In this document: in pieces, positions 44,202-53,101 of the stretch
Position numbering within the stretch: the stretch's first letter is position 1
How the letters are laid out: each line of letters opens with the position of its first letter
DNA from: Dinoroseobacter sp013215265
GTDB taxonomy: Bacteria; Pseudomonadota; Alphaproteobacteria; Rhodobacterales; Rhodobacteraceae
Assembly: GCA_963691755.1 (NCBI GenBank)
Contig: OY829366.1
Location: forward strand, 1,984,001-2,048,000
Length of the DNA: 64,000 nucleotides
Reading direction: 5' to 3'
Translations under genes and position numbers: made by a program
The notes under the pieces: generated by a model
What the model was told of the DNA's origin: nothing
Databases searched by the model: none
Seen by the model: only the letters and a program-made list of their open reading frames with translations

Positions 44202-44644
44202 GGGTTTGGTCTTTGGTATTTGATGAAAGGCGTAAGATCACCGACCTTATCGTAAAGACGTCGACCTGCTGCGTTGAAGTCTTGTGTCATCCAGTAAACT
44301 GTTGGGGCGCCTTCGGCATCAGCTGCTGCATAAACCGCTTCGATCAAAGCGCGACCTACGCCTTTGCCGCGCGCGTTTGGTGTCGTGTACAGGTCTTGCA
44401 AATACGTCACGGGTTCGATCTTCCATCCATGCATGTGAAAGATGTAATGCACCAGACCTACTGCATCTGCCCCATCCCATGCCAAGAACCCATAATAAGA
44501 TGAGGTCCTGGGATCGACCAGACGATGAAACGAGCTCTCGTAGATCGCATCGGACAACGTCGTTTCGTAATAGTTCAGATACGCGCGCCAGAGCGGTGTC
44601 CAGACCGCACGGTCATCAGCAGTGATCGGCTTAATCTCAATCAT
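44198..44644 (-). CDS. GNAT family N-acetyltransferase
   Basis: 148 aa. The acetyl-CoA loop is NARGKGVGRALIEAVY (Q/RxxGxG/A), followed by the C-terminal strand/helix with GAPTVYWMTQDFNAAGRRLYDKVG. The acceptor is unknown. ATG 44644 is chosen (GGAAG upstream, natural domain start); an in-frame ATG at 44695 would add 17 residues. It overlaps the DUF2927 start by four bases and lies about 100 bases downstream of moxR. Confidence 0.85.
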   Translation of the reverse strand: MIEIKPITADDRAVWTPLWRAYLNYYETTLSDAIYESSFHRLVDPRTSSYYGFLAWDGADAVGLVHYIFHMHGWKIEPVTYLQDLYTTPNARGKGVGRALIEAVYAAADAEGAPTVYWMTQDFNAAGRRLYDKVGDLTPFIKYQRPNP

Positions 44645-44750
44645 GAATTCAGACTTCCACGTCATCTTGGCGCTTTCAAGGCGCACGAGCTTCATGCTCA
44701 GTGATACGTCAAAGGATCACCGGGGTTGTCCTGACGCTGTTTCTTTGCCT

Positions 44751-45599
44751 TTAGCGCCCGCCGCGCGCCATGAACGCCAGACGTTCAAACAAAGCCACAT
44801 CTTGTTCGTTCTTCAAGAGCGCCCCATGCAGTTTCGGAAGGGCGTTGGCCCCGTCGCGTTTCAGATCCTCGGGTGACAGATCTTCGGCCAGAAGCAGTTT
44901 CAGCCAGTCCAGCACTTCACTTGTCGATGGCTTCTTCTTCAGGCCCGGTGTTTCGCGGACCTCGAAAAACTGTGACAAGGCAGTGGATAGGAGGGCGCCT
45001 TTAATTCCTGGATGATGAACCTCGACGATCTTTGACAATGTCTCGGCATCCGGAAACTTGATGTAATGAAAGAAACAGCGGCGCAAAAACGCATCGGGCA
45101 GTTCTTTTTCATTGTTGGAGGTGATCACGACGACAGGGCGCTGCTTAGCCTTTACGGATTCACTGGTTTCGTAGACGAAGAATTCCATCCGATCGAGCTC
45201 TTGGAGCAAATCGTTTGGAAACTCGATATCGGCTTTATCGATTTCATCGATCAACAAGACCACGCGTTGCTCAGCCGCGAAGGCTTCCCACAGTTTCCCG
45301 CGCTTAATGTAATTGGCGACATCGTGAACGCGTTCATCTCCAAGCTGGCTGTCACGAAGCCGCGATACAGCGTCATACTCATATAGGCCTTGCTGGGCAC
45401 GCGTGGTGGATTTGATGTGCCATTCGATGATTGGCATGTCCAAAGCCTGAGCGACTTGGCGTGCCAGTTCGGTCTTTCCGGTTCCGGGTTCCCCCTTCAC
45501 CAACAAAGGACGTTCTAGCGTGACCGCAGCATTCACAGCGACTTCAAGATCGTCTGGCACGATATATGTTTCGGTCCCGGAAAAATGCATCTTAGCCAC
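44751..45599 (-). CDS. MoxR family AAA+ ATPase
   Basis: 282 aa. Walker A GEPGTGKT at 36-43, Walker B VVLLIDEIDKAD, sensor VVITSNNEKELPDAFLRRCFFHYI with Arg finger, and a C-terminal lid. MoxR ATPases act as chaperones with VWA-domain partners, for example in assembling metalloenzymes. The CoxE-like VWA gene lies downstream, separated by GNAT, DUF2927 and the 53-aa gene, all on the same strand with overlaps or short gaps. Confidence 0.92.
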   Translation of the reverse strand: MAKMHFSGTETYIVPDDLEVAVNAAVTLERPLLVKGEPGTGKTELARQVAQALDMPIIEWHIKSTTRAQQGLYEYDAVSRLRDSQLGDERVHDVANYIKRGKLWEAFAAEQRVVLLIDEIDKADIEFPNDLLQELDRMEFFVYETSESVKAKQRPVVVITSNNEKELPDAFLRRCFFHYIKFPDAETLSKIVEVHHPGIKGALLSTALSQFFEVRETPGLKKKPSTSEVLDWLKLLLAEDLSPEDLKRDGANALPKLHGALLKNEQDVALFERLAFMARGGR

Positions 45600-45772
45600 A
45601 TCCTTTTTTTGCAGGGATTGGGCTAACTTACATCAGCTACACAATCGCGCCACAAGTCTTATCTAGGCCTTGAGCGTTGCAACTTCCTGAGATATTGCAG
45701 CGCCAAGGAGTGTGTAGGATGACAGTTTCAGATCCAGACATCGCCGCATCCGTTTCAGGTGAGGGAACCACT

Positions 45773-46195
45773 ATGAAAGCCGAGGTATTTTTGCCCGACG
45801 ATTATCGTCCTGCAGAGGACGAACCTTTTATGAACGACCGCCAGCTGGAATATTTCCGTCGTAAGTTGCTGGCTTGGAAGACAGATCTTATCGCAGAGAG
45901 CGCCAGCACTATCGAGGATTTGCAAGGTGCCGCGCGCAATATCCCAGATGTTGCAGACCGTGCCTCTGAAGAAACTGACCGGGCATTGGAACTGCGCACA
46001 CGCGATCGGCAGCGAAAGCTGATCTCCAAGATCGAATCCGCGTTAAGGCGGATTGACGAAGGCGAATTTGGTTATTGTGAAGAAACCGGCGATCAGATCT
46101 CGCTCAAGCGTTTGGATGCACGTCCGATTGCAACCATGAGCCTTGAAGCGCAAGAACGTCACGAACGCCGCGAGAAGGTGCATCGCGACGATTGA
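45773..46195 (+). CDS. dksA: RNA polymerase-binding transcription factor DksA (degenerate zinc finger)
   Basis: 140 aa. Binds the RNA polymerase secondary channel and works with ppGpp. The coiled-coil region (about 25-100) carries DVADRASEETDRALELRTRDR with the conserved acidic tip. Only one Cys remains of the four-Cys zinc finger (YCEETGDQIS...IATMS), the one-Cys pattern reported for Rhodobacter sphaeroides DksA. ATG 45773 (GAGGG upstream) gives the usual MKAEVFLPDDYRP start; ATG 45719 with its own AAGGAG eight bases upstream would add 18 residues and cannot be excluded. Terminator at 46230-46260. Confidence 0.92.
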   Translation: MKAEVFLPDDYRPAEDEPFMNDRQLEYFRRKLLAWKTDLIAESASTIEDLQGAARNIPDVADRASEETDRALELRTRDRQRKLISKIESALRRIDEGEFGYCEETGDQISLKRLDARPIATMSLEAQERHERREKVHRDD

Positions 46196-46229
46196 CGATT
46201 GACCTTCAGGGGCATAGACAATCCTTTGG

Positions 46230-46260
46230 CACCGGGGCTGAGGCCCCGGTGTTTTTATTT
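46230..46260 (+). terminator. Rho-independent terminator of dksA
   Basis: Perfect nine-base stem CACCGGGGC / GCCCCGGTG with a TGAG loop, followed by TTTTTATTT; 35 bases after the dksA stop. Confidence 0.95.
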
Positions 46261-46310
46261 GCGTGCTTTCGTTTTAAAATGCGTGACCGCTGCATGTATG
46301 AGGGCGTAGC

Positions 46311-47495
46311 GTGGCGCAATCAGTCAAACGCGAAATTACGGTTTTGGGGGCAGGGGTTGCGGGCCTGACTGTGGCAATTGCGCTTGCGCGGCGCGGCCAT
46401 TCGGTGATCGTCCTTGAACGTGCAGAAGAAATTCGCGAGGTCGGTGCCGGACTGCAGATCAGTGCAAACGGAAAGCGGGTGCTTGATGCCCTCGATCTAG
46501 ACCCGGATGCAGCTGGGCGGGCCACCTTGTCCCAAGCGGTGGTATTGCGTGACCATCAGGATGGCAAAGAACTTGCAAGGCTCAGCCTATCGCACGACCC
46601 GGGCATGCGACTGATGCATCGTGCGGATCTAATCGAACTTCTGGCGGAAAATGCGCGTGCGCTAGGTGTGCAAATCCGTCTTCTTCACCATGTGGATCAC
46701 ATCGAGATTGGTGAGACCGGAAAGCCTGCGCTTCGGCTAAAGACCGGTGGTGTATTGCGACCCGAGGTCTTGATCGGGGCTGACGGGCTTCGTTCATTGG
46801 CGCGCCGCGCTGTTTTGGGCAAAGGGGCCAGCGACCCGAGTTTCACAGGACAAGTTGCATGGCGGACATTGGTTCCAGGCCGCAAAGACGATCCCGCAGA
46901 AGCGACCGTCTATATGGGTCCCAGAAAACACCTGGTGAGCTATCCATTGCGAGGCGGCAAATTGCGCAACATCGTTGCTGTTGAGGAGCGTCGTGGTTGG
47001 ACCGAGGAAGGCTGGAACCATCCGGATGACCCCACGAGGGTGCAACGCACGTTTTCTGGGTTTGCGCCTGAAGTGCGCGGATGGCTTGGCGATGCACGCG
47101 AAGTTTATCTTTGGGGTCTCTTCAGACACGAAGTTCCCAAAACATGGTTTCGCGGTTCGGTGGTCATGATGGGAGACGCCGTTCACCCTACGCTGCCGTT
47201 TTTGGCACAAGGTGCCAATATGGCACTGGAAGACGCATGGGTGCTTGCAGAGTGCATCACGCGCTTTAGCGATCTTGAAGCTGGCTTCGCGCGCTATCAG
47301 GAGCTGCGTTACGACCGGACCCGCAAAATCGTAGGGGCGGCGGACACAAACGCATGGGTATACCACTTATCACCGGGACTGACCCGTTCAGTGGTGCATA
47401 TGGGCCTGAAACTGGGCAATCGATTTGCCCCAGACCAAGCGCTCAAGCGTTTCGACTGGCTCTATGACGAGGACGTCACCGCGACACCTGTCTAG
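46311..47495 (+). CDS. FAD-dependent monooxygenase (salicylate hydroxylase-like)
   Basis: 394 aa flavoprotein of the PHBH/UbiH fold. N-terminal dinucleotide motif LGAGVAGLTVAIALARRG, the GADGLRSLARRAV segment (DG motif), and GDAVHPTLPFLAQGANMALEDA (GD motif). Aromatic-ring hydroxylation is typical of the family; the substrate cannot be read from sequence. GTG start at 46311. It stands alone; its stop overlaps the convergent xth by 4 bases. Confidence 0.87.
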   Translation: MAQSVKREITVLGAGVAGLTVAIALARRGHSVIVLERAEEIREVGAGLQISANGKRVLDALDLDPDAAGRATLSQAVVLRDHQDGKELARLSLSHDPGMRLMHRADLIELLAENARALGVQIRLLHHVDHIEIGETGKPALRLKTGGVLRPEVLIGADGLRSLARRAVLGKGASDPSFTGQVAWRTLVPGRKDDPAEATVYMGPRKHLVSYPLRGGKLRNIVAVEERRGWTEEGWNHPDDPTRVQRTFSGFAPEVRGWLGDAREVYLWGLFRHEVPKTWFRGSVVMMGDAVHPTLPFLAQGANMALEDAWVLAECITRFSDLEAGFARYQELRYDRTRKIVGAADTNAWVYHLSPGLTRSVVHMGLKLGNRFAPDQALKRFDWLYDEDVTATPV

Positions 47496-48274
47496 GCGTC
47501 CAGTTCTACCCAAACTGGTACGTGGTCAGATGGTTTTTCCTCGCCACGCACCGCGGCTTCGATGCCGACATCTGTCATCAGATCCGCGCAGGCTGGTGTC
47601 ATCAGCACATGGTCGATGCGGATCCCGTCATTTCGGTTCCATGCGCCGGCTTGATAATCCCAAAATGAATATTGTTCTGGGGCTTGGTTGCGGGCGCGAA
47701 ACGCTTCCGTGAAGCCAAGGTTCAAAATCTCACGGTAGGCCGCGCGGCTTTCAGGACGCGCCAAAGCATCACTCTGCCAGACCTCGGGACGCGCCGCATC
47801 TTCATCTTGGGGAATGATGTTGTAATCGCCAGCCATCAACGCAGGCTCTTCGGCTGCCATCAGAGCCTCGGCGCGGGCTTTCATGCGCTTCATCCATGCA
47901 AGCTTATAGTCGTATTTCGGACCGGGGGTCGGATTTCCGTTGGGAAGATAGAGCCCACAGACCCGCACTGCCGTCTTGTCCCCGATCACAGTGCCCTCGA
48001 TCCAGCGCGCCTGTTCGTCCTCGTCATCGCCCGGCAATCCCCGGGAGACGTCTTCCAATGGCAGTTTCGATAGTATAGCCACACCATTGAAGCTCTTTTG
48101 CCCATGGGTTTCAACGATATAGCCCCGGTCCTCAAAGATTTCGCGGGGGAAGTTTTCGTCGATCGACTTGATCTCCTGAACGACCACGACGTCGGGCTCA
48201 AACGCATCCAGCCAACGCGGAAACGCTTCGATCCGCGCCTTGATCCCATTGATGTTGAACGTGGCGATCTTCAT
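47492..48274 (-). CDS. xth: Exodeoxyribonuclease III
   Basis: AP endonuclease / 3'-5' exonuclease for base excision repair. 260 aa. FNINGIKARIEAF at the start, QEIKSIDENFP (metal Glu), GVAILSK, LMAGDYNIIP (catalytic Asp-Asn) and the C-terminal DYQAGAWNRNDGIRIDHVL and SDHVPVWVEL blocks are complete. Monocistronic by spacing. Confidence 0.95.
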   Translation of the reverse strand: MKIATFNINGIKARIEAFPRWLDAFEPDVVVVQEIKSIDENFPREIFEDRGYIVETHGQKSFNGVAILSKLPLEDVSRGLPGDDEDEQARWIEGTVIGDKTAVRVCGLYLPNGNPTPGPKYDYKLAWMKRMKARAEALMAAEEPALMAGDYNIIPQDEDAARPEVWQSDALARPESRAAYREILNLGFTEAFRARNQAPEQYSFWDYQAGAWNRNDGIRIDHVLMTPACADLMTDVGIEAAVRGEEKPSDHVPVWVELDA

Positions 48275-48386
48275 GGCACTCCCCTTGGCCTAACATGGCC
48301 ATAAATACCCAAATCAGCCCGCTTGACCAGCAAAGCCATCATTCAAGGTCGTCAGGCAAACGAACCCCTTGCAAGCCGTTCAGTCA

Positions 48387-48413
48387 GGGGCTGACATGCA
48401 TCACTTCAGCCCC
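48387..48413 (-). terminator. Hairpin downstream of serS
   Basis: Perfect eight-base inverted repeat GGGGCTGA / TCAGCCCC with an 11-base loop, 15 bases after the serS stop. No T-run follows, so termination here is only probable. Confidence 0.4.
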
Positions 48414-48427
48414 AAACCTGAAACAGA

Positions 48428-49717
48428 TCAGGCAAGTTGTCCTTCCGAGGACACGCGGGTCTTGCCACCCAGATAAGGATGCAAGGCCTCGGGCAGATCG
48501 ACAGACCCATCCTCTTGCTGTCCGTTCTCAAGCACAGCAATCAACGCACGCCCAACCGCAAGGCCAGAGCCATTCAGCGTATGGACAAACTCCGGCTTAC
48601 CGCCTTCCGCGGGCTTGAACCGCGCGTTCATCCGGCGAGCCTGAAACGCGCCACAGACCGACACCGAAGAGATCTCGCGATAGGTGTTCTGACCCGGCAA
48701 CCACACTTCGATATCGTGGGTCTTAATCGCGCCAAATCCCAGATCGCCCGTGCAAAGAATAACCGTGCGATAGGCAAGGCCCAGCTTCTCCAGAACGGTT
48801 TCGGCGCGCCGGGTCATGCGCTCATGCTCGGCCATGCTGTCATCGGGATGGGTGATCGACACCATTTCGACCTTCTCGAACTGGTGCTGACGCAGCATGC
48901 CCGCGGTGTCCTTGCCGGCACTTCCTGCCTCCGAGCGGAAGCATTGCGTGTGCGCGGTCATGCAGATCGGCAGCGCGTCCTCGGCCAGGGTTTCGCCTGA
49001 GACTGTGTTGGTTAGCGTCACCTCGGATGTGGGGATCAGCCACCAGCCATTTGTCGTCTGATAGCTGTCTTCGGCAAATTTTGGCAGCTGGTTGGTGCCA
49101 TACATTGCCGCTTCGCGGACCAGAACAGGTGTGATCATCTCGGTCAGCCCATGATCATCGACGTGCAAATCCAGCATGAACTGCGCAAGCGCGCGGTGCA
49201 GTCGCGCCATGGCGCCAGACATGACCACGAAGCGCGAGCCCGACAGTTTTGCGGCGGTTTCGAAATCGAGGCCTTGAGCCGCAGGCAGGTCGTAATGTTC
49301 GCGCGGGGTGAATGCGAAGCTGGGCGGGGTGCCCCAGCGCCGGATTTCGACATTGTCGTCTTCATCGTCACCATCGGGCACATCGGCATGGATCAGGTTT
49401 GGCAAGCCCATCAGAAGATCGGTCAGGTCCTGGTCCTTGGCCTTTGCGTCTTCGCCAAGACGCGCCACTTCGGCTTTCTTTTCGCCAACAAGCGCGCGGA
49501 GGCGTTCGAACTCGGCCTCATCGCCACTGGCCTTGGCTTTGCCGACAAGTTTCGAGGCGGCGTTCTGTTCCGCTTGCGCGGTTTCGGCCGCAAGGATCAT
49601 GGCGCGGCGGTCTGCGTCTATCGACAGGATGGAGGAGGACGCATCCGAGACCCCACGACGGGCCATGATGGCGTCGAATTCTTCAGGGTTTTCGCGGATA
49701 GCTTTGATGTCATGCAT
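48428..49717 (-). CDS. serS: Seryl-tRNA synthetase
   Basis: Class II aminoacyl-tRNA synthetase. 429 aa. N-terminal antiparallel coiled-coil tRNA arm (about 30-105), motif 2 CFRSEAGSAGKDTAGMLR and motif 3 GSGLAVGRALIAVLEN. ATG 49717, with GGAG seven bases upstream, gives the standard MHDIKAIRENPEEFD start; the in-frame extension to 49786 is not supported. Confidence 0.97.
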   Translation of the reverse strand: MHDIKAIRENPEEFDAIMARRGVSDASSSILSIDADRRAMILAAETAQAEQNAASKLVGKAKASGDEAEFERLRALVGEKKAEVARLGEDAKAKDQDLTDLLMGLPNLIHADVPDGDDEDDNVEIRRWGTPPSFAFTPREHYDLPAAQGLDFETAAKLSGSRFVVMSGAMARLHRALAQFMLDLHVDDHGLTEMITPVLVREAAMYGTNQLPKFAEDSYQTTNGWWLIPTSEVTLTNTVSGETLAEDALPICMTAHTQCFRSEAGSAGKDTAGMLRQHQFEKVEMVSITHPDDSMAEHERMTRRAETVLEKLGLAYRTVILCTGDLGFGAIKTHDIEVWLPGQNTYREISSVSVCGAFQARRMNARFKPAEGGKPEFVHTLNGSGLAVGRALIAVLENGQQEDGSVDLPEALHPYLGGKTRVSSEGQLA

Positions 49718-50153
49718 GGATGCACTCCGTCCTCGGGTTGATAATGAGCCGGGATATGCCGGAATGCGACACAACTGCAAGTCCATGAGGACGTCATCTC
49801 AAATAGAAAGAGGGCTTTGAAAATCGCATGCTTGTGTGCTGATCCAAACCTAGAGACGTCTCTGAGTGCTGCGAAGAACCAATTGTCCCTTTGTTACTGC
49901 AAAATAAACAAGTGCGATCTCATTACACACACGCAGTTACCAGAGCTTTATTTGCGCCAGTTGAAGCACAGGTGCGGATACGCCTTCCTGCGGATATCTT
50001 GGGTTGCAGAGCATTAACTCTTTCCGTTTGCCTCACGACTCCCTATCTGCAAGCCAGCGCCCGCGTCATCTTGCGCCTGCTCGGCGACGCGCATAGGGTG
50101 CGCGCCAACACGTTTCGGCCTTCAATCGGCCCTGAGATAAGGACAAGAATTCC
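49718..50153. other. 436-base intergenic region between serS and yajC
   Basis: Divergent promoter region. I find no credible gene. A 12-base perfect palindrome AGAGACGTCTCT lies at 49852-49863. Just before yajC, 50080-50103 can fold into a GC-rich hairpin (GGCG ... CGCC ends). No T-run follows it. The AT-rich part around 49890-49960 is the most promoter-like segment. Confidence 0.4.
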
Positions 50154-50432
50154 ATGGAAGCCTTTGGCTCGTTTGTGCCCCTGATCTTGATCTTCGCGAT
50201 CATGTATTTCCTGCTGATCCGGCCACAGCAGCAGAAGATGAAACAGCATCGCGCCATGGTCGAAGCGCTGCGCCGCGGTGATCAGGTGGTCACGCAAGGC
50301 GGTCTGATCGGCAAGGTCACCAAGGTCAAAGATGACGGTGAAGTTGAGGTCGAGATCGCCAGCGGTGTGTCTGTTCGCGTCGTGCGCCATACGATTGCTG
50401 AAGTCCTGAATAAGACTGAACCAGCAAAATAA
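50154..50432 (+). CDS. yajC: Preprotein translocase subunit YajC
   Basis: 92 aa with one N-terminal transmembrane helix (about 8-24), RPQQQKMKQHRAMVEALRRGDQV, and a small beta domain with GGLIGKVTKV. YajC associates with SecDF at the inner membrane. First gene of the yajC-secD-secF run, 31 bases before secD. Confidence 0.94.
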   Translation: MEAFGSFVPLILIFAIMYFLLIRPQQQKMKQHRAMVEALRRGDQVVTQGGLIGKVTKVKDDGEVEVEIASGVSVRVVRHTIAEVLNKTEPAK

Positions 50433-50463
50433 GTTTAACTTCGCTTCGTAAGGCGTTCTGAAC

Positions 50464-52128
50464 ATGTTGCAAATTCCTGGCTTCCAGCGGGTCGTGATCT
50501 TCAGCGTATTGGTGCTGGGACTGGTGCTCGCGTTACCGAACGCCTTCTATACCCGCGTCGAGATCCACAACGATGCCGCTGCTATGGTTGAAGCAGGCTT
50601 CGCACCCGAGGCCGAGGTTGCCGATGAACTGGCGCTCTGGCCGGATTTCCTGCCCTCCGGGCTGGTCAATCTCGGGCTCGATCTGCGCGGTGGGGCGCAT
50701 CTTCTGGCGGAAGTTCAGGTCGATCAGGTCTACGCAACCCGTATGGACAACTTGTGGCCCGGCGTCCGCGATGTTTTGCGTGAAGAGCGCGCCACAATCG
50801 GCACGATCCGCCGTGTTGATGCGCCAGACGGCGAGTTGCGCGTCAGAATTGGCGATCCTTCGGGCATGGAGACAGCGCTTGCCGCCGTGCGCACGCTTTC
50901 ACAGCCCGTTCAGAGCATTACAGGGGTAGGGCAATCGACCCTCGATGTCAGTTTTGAGGGCGATGTCATCATCATACAGCTCTCGGAAGCAGAACGCGCC
51001 AGCACGGACGAGCGGACGATGGCGCAGTCGCTGGAGATTATCCGCAACCGCGTTGACGAGGCCGGAACACGTGAGCCAACCATTCAGCGTCAGGGCACCG
51101 ACCGCATTCTAATTCAGGTGCCGGGCATTGGGTCTGCCACGGAGCTTAAGGAACTGATCGGAACAACGGCGAAACTGACCTTCCATCCGGTTGTGAGCGT
51201 GACATCAAACCCGGACGAGCCGCCCGGCCCACGCAATATGATCGTGCCTTCGAAAGACGAGGATGGTATCTTCTACATTCTGGAGCAGACGCCCGTTGTA
51301 ACAGGTGAAGACCTGACGGACGCGCAGCCCGCATTTGACCAAAACGGACGCCCAGCGGTGAACTTCCGTTTCAATCCCACGGGTGCACGTGCGTTTGGCG
51401 ACTACACAGCTGAAAATATTGGATCCCCCTTCGCAGTCGTTCTCGACAATGAGGTTGTGACCGCACCGACCATTCAGGACCATATTCCCGGCGGCTCAGG
51501 TATCATTACTGGTCAGTTTACGGTTGAAGAAACAACGCTGTTGGCGGTTCAGTTGCGGGCAGGCGCGTTGCCAGCCGAAGTGACCTATCTTGAAGAGCGC
51601 ACGATTGGACCTGAACTGGGTCAAGACAGTATCGATGCAGGCAAGATCGCAACGATGATCGCGTTTGCTGGCGTGCTGTTGTTTATGTTCCTGAGCTACG
51701 GGTTGTTCGGGATATTTGCCAATATCGCGTTGATCCTGAATGTGGCGATGATTTTCGGGTTGCTCAGCCTCATCGGCGGAACGCTGACCTTGCCCGGTAT
51801 TGCCGGGATCGTGCTGACGATCGGGATGGCGGTGGATGCCAATGTGCTGGTGTTCGAGCGTATCCGGGAAGAACTCAAGACCGCTCGTGGACCTGCGCGC
51901 GCAATTGAGCTTGGCTACGATAGGGCCCTGTCGGCCATTATCGATGCCAACATCACGACCTTCATTGTAGCCACGATCCTATTTACTTTGGGGTCTGGAC
52001 CGGTCAGGGGCTTTGCGATCACGCTGGGTATCGGCATCCTCACGTCGGTTTTCACTGCTATTTACGTAACGCGCCTGTTCATCATTATCTGGTTCGAGCG
52101 TCGCCGACCCAAAACGATCGAGGTTTGA
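50464..52128 (+). CDS. secD: Protein translocase subunit SecD
   Basis: 554 aa. TM1 at about 10-28, periplasmic P1 base with LGLDLRGGAHLLAEV, then the P1 head, and C-terminal helices with TIGPELGQDSIDAGK, and GMAVDANVLVFERIREEL (conserved Asp of the proton path). SecDF uses the proton motive force to pull substrates out of SecYEG. Four bases separate it from secF. Confidence 0.96.
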   Translation: MLQIPGFQRVVIFSVLVLGLVLALPNAFYTRVEIHNDAAAMVEAGFAPEAEVADELALWPDFLPSGLVNLGLDLRGGAHLLAEVQVDQVYATRMDNLWPGVRDVLREERATIGTIRRVDAPDGELRVRIGDPSGMETALAAVRTLSQPVQSITGVGQSTLDVSFEGDVIIIQLSEAERASTDERTMAQSLEIIRNRVDEAGTREPTIQRQGTDRILIQVPGIGSATELKELIGTTAKLTFHPVVSVTSNPDEPPGPRNMIVPSKDEDGIFYILEQTPVVTGEDLTDAQPAFDQNGRPAVNFRFNPTGARAFGDYTAENIGSPFAVVLDNEVVTAPTIQDHIPGGSGIITGQFTVEETTLLAVQLRAGALPAEVTYLEERTIGPELGQDSIDAGKIATMIAFAGVLLFMFLSYGLFGIFANIALILNVAMIFGLLSLIGGTLTLPGIAGIVLTIGMAVDANVLVFERIREELKTARGPARAIELGYDRALSAIIDANITTFIVATILFTLGSGPVRGFAITLGIGILTSVFTAIYVTRLFIIIWFERRRPKTIEV

Positions 52129-52132
52129 TCAG

Positions 52133-53101
52133 ATGCGTCTTCGTCTTGTTCCCGCTGAAACCAATTTTGATTTCTTTCGCTTCCGCAACATCACGATGGG
52201 CTTGTCCATCGCGGCGGTTATCCTTTCACTCGCCGCCTGGCTTGTTATTGGGCTGAACTTCGGAATCGACTTTCTGGGCGGTACGACAATCCGCACGGAA
52301 AGCAGTCAGCCGGTTGATATCGCGGCGTACCGCGCGGCGATTGAAACGCTTGATCTGGGAGATGTTTCAATCACGGAAGTGTTTGACCCAACCTTCGGGG
52401 AAGGGCGCAACGTCGCCATGATCCGTATCCAGGCTCAGGCAGGTGAGGAAAGCGTAACCGCAGATGTCATTAAGGCGGTTGAGGCTGCACTCAATGCCTA
52501 TGACGCCGAGATGACCTTCCCATCTGTCGAAAGCGTTGGGCCCAAGGTTTCTGGAGAGTTGATCATGACTGCGGTGCTGGCCGTTTCCGCCGCGCTGCTC
52601 GCGATCCTCTTCTATATTTGGTTGCGGTTTGAATGGCAGTTCTCGGTTGGGGCGATCGCAGCCCTGGCCCATGATGTCATACTGACAATTGGTATTTTCT
52701 CGATCTTCCAGATCCGTTTCGATCTGGCCACGATCGCGGCTTTGCTGACCATCATTGGTTACTCGATCAACGATACCGTTGTGATTTTTGACCGTCTTAG
52801 GGAGAACCTTCGCAAGTTCAAAACGGTGCCGCTGACTGAGGTGATGAACAAGTCGGTCAACGAGACGCTCAGCCGGACGTTGATGACCTCGGGAACCACA
52901 CTTCTTGCGCTGATTGCGCTGCTCATCTTCGGTGGCGATGTGATCCGTGGGTTTGTTTTTGCCATCGCGTGGGGTGTAATTGTCGGGACATACTCTTCGG
53001 TCTACGTGGCGAAAAACGTCGTCCTTTTATTGGGCGTGACGCGCGACTGGTCGAAGAAGACCGACACTACCGGCAATCAGTTCGGAAACATAGATGCCTG
53101 A
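52133..53101 (+). CDS. secF: Protein translocase subunit SecF
   Basis: 322 aa. TM1 about 20-40, LNFGIDFLGGTTIR motif, periplasmic P4, then five helices including GYSINDTVVIFDRLRENLR with the conserved Asp/Arg. Overlaps the downstream TauE/SafE gene by 8 bases, so the operon continues past the usual secDF end. Confidence 0.96.
   Translation: MRLRLVPAETNFDFFRFRNITMGLSIAAVILSLAAWLVIGLNFGIDFLGGTTIRTESSQPVDIAAYRAAIETLDLGDVSITEVFDPTFGEGRNVAMIRIQAQAGEESVTADVIKAVEAALNAYDAEMTFPSVESVGPKVSGELIMTAVLAVSAALLAILFYIWLRFEWQFSVGAIAALAHDVILTIGIFSIFQIRFDLATIAALLTIIGYSINDTVVIFDRLRENLRKFKTVPLTEVMNKSVNETLSRTLMTSGTTLLALIALLIFGGDVIRGFVFAIAWGVIVGTYSSVYVAKNVVLLLGVTRDWSKKTDTTGNQFGNIDA

Noticed and set aside
49151..49820. 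Plus-strand frames of 170-196 codons
   Set aside because: Antisense to serS; the coiled-coil codon pattern of serS leaves the opposite strand open. No domain seen.
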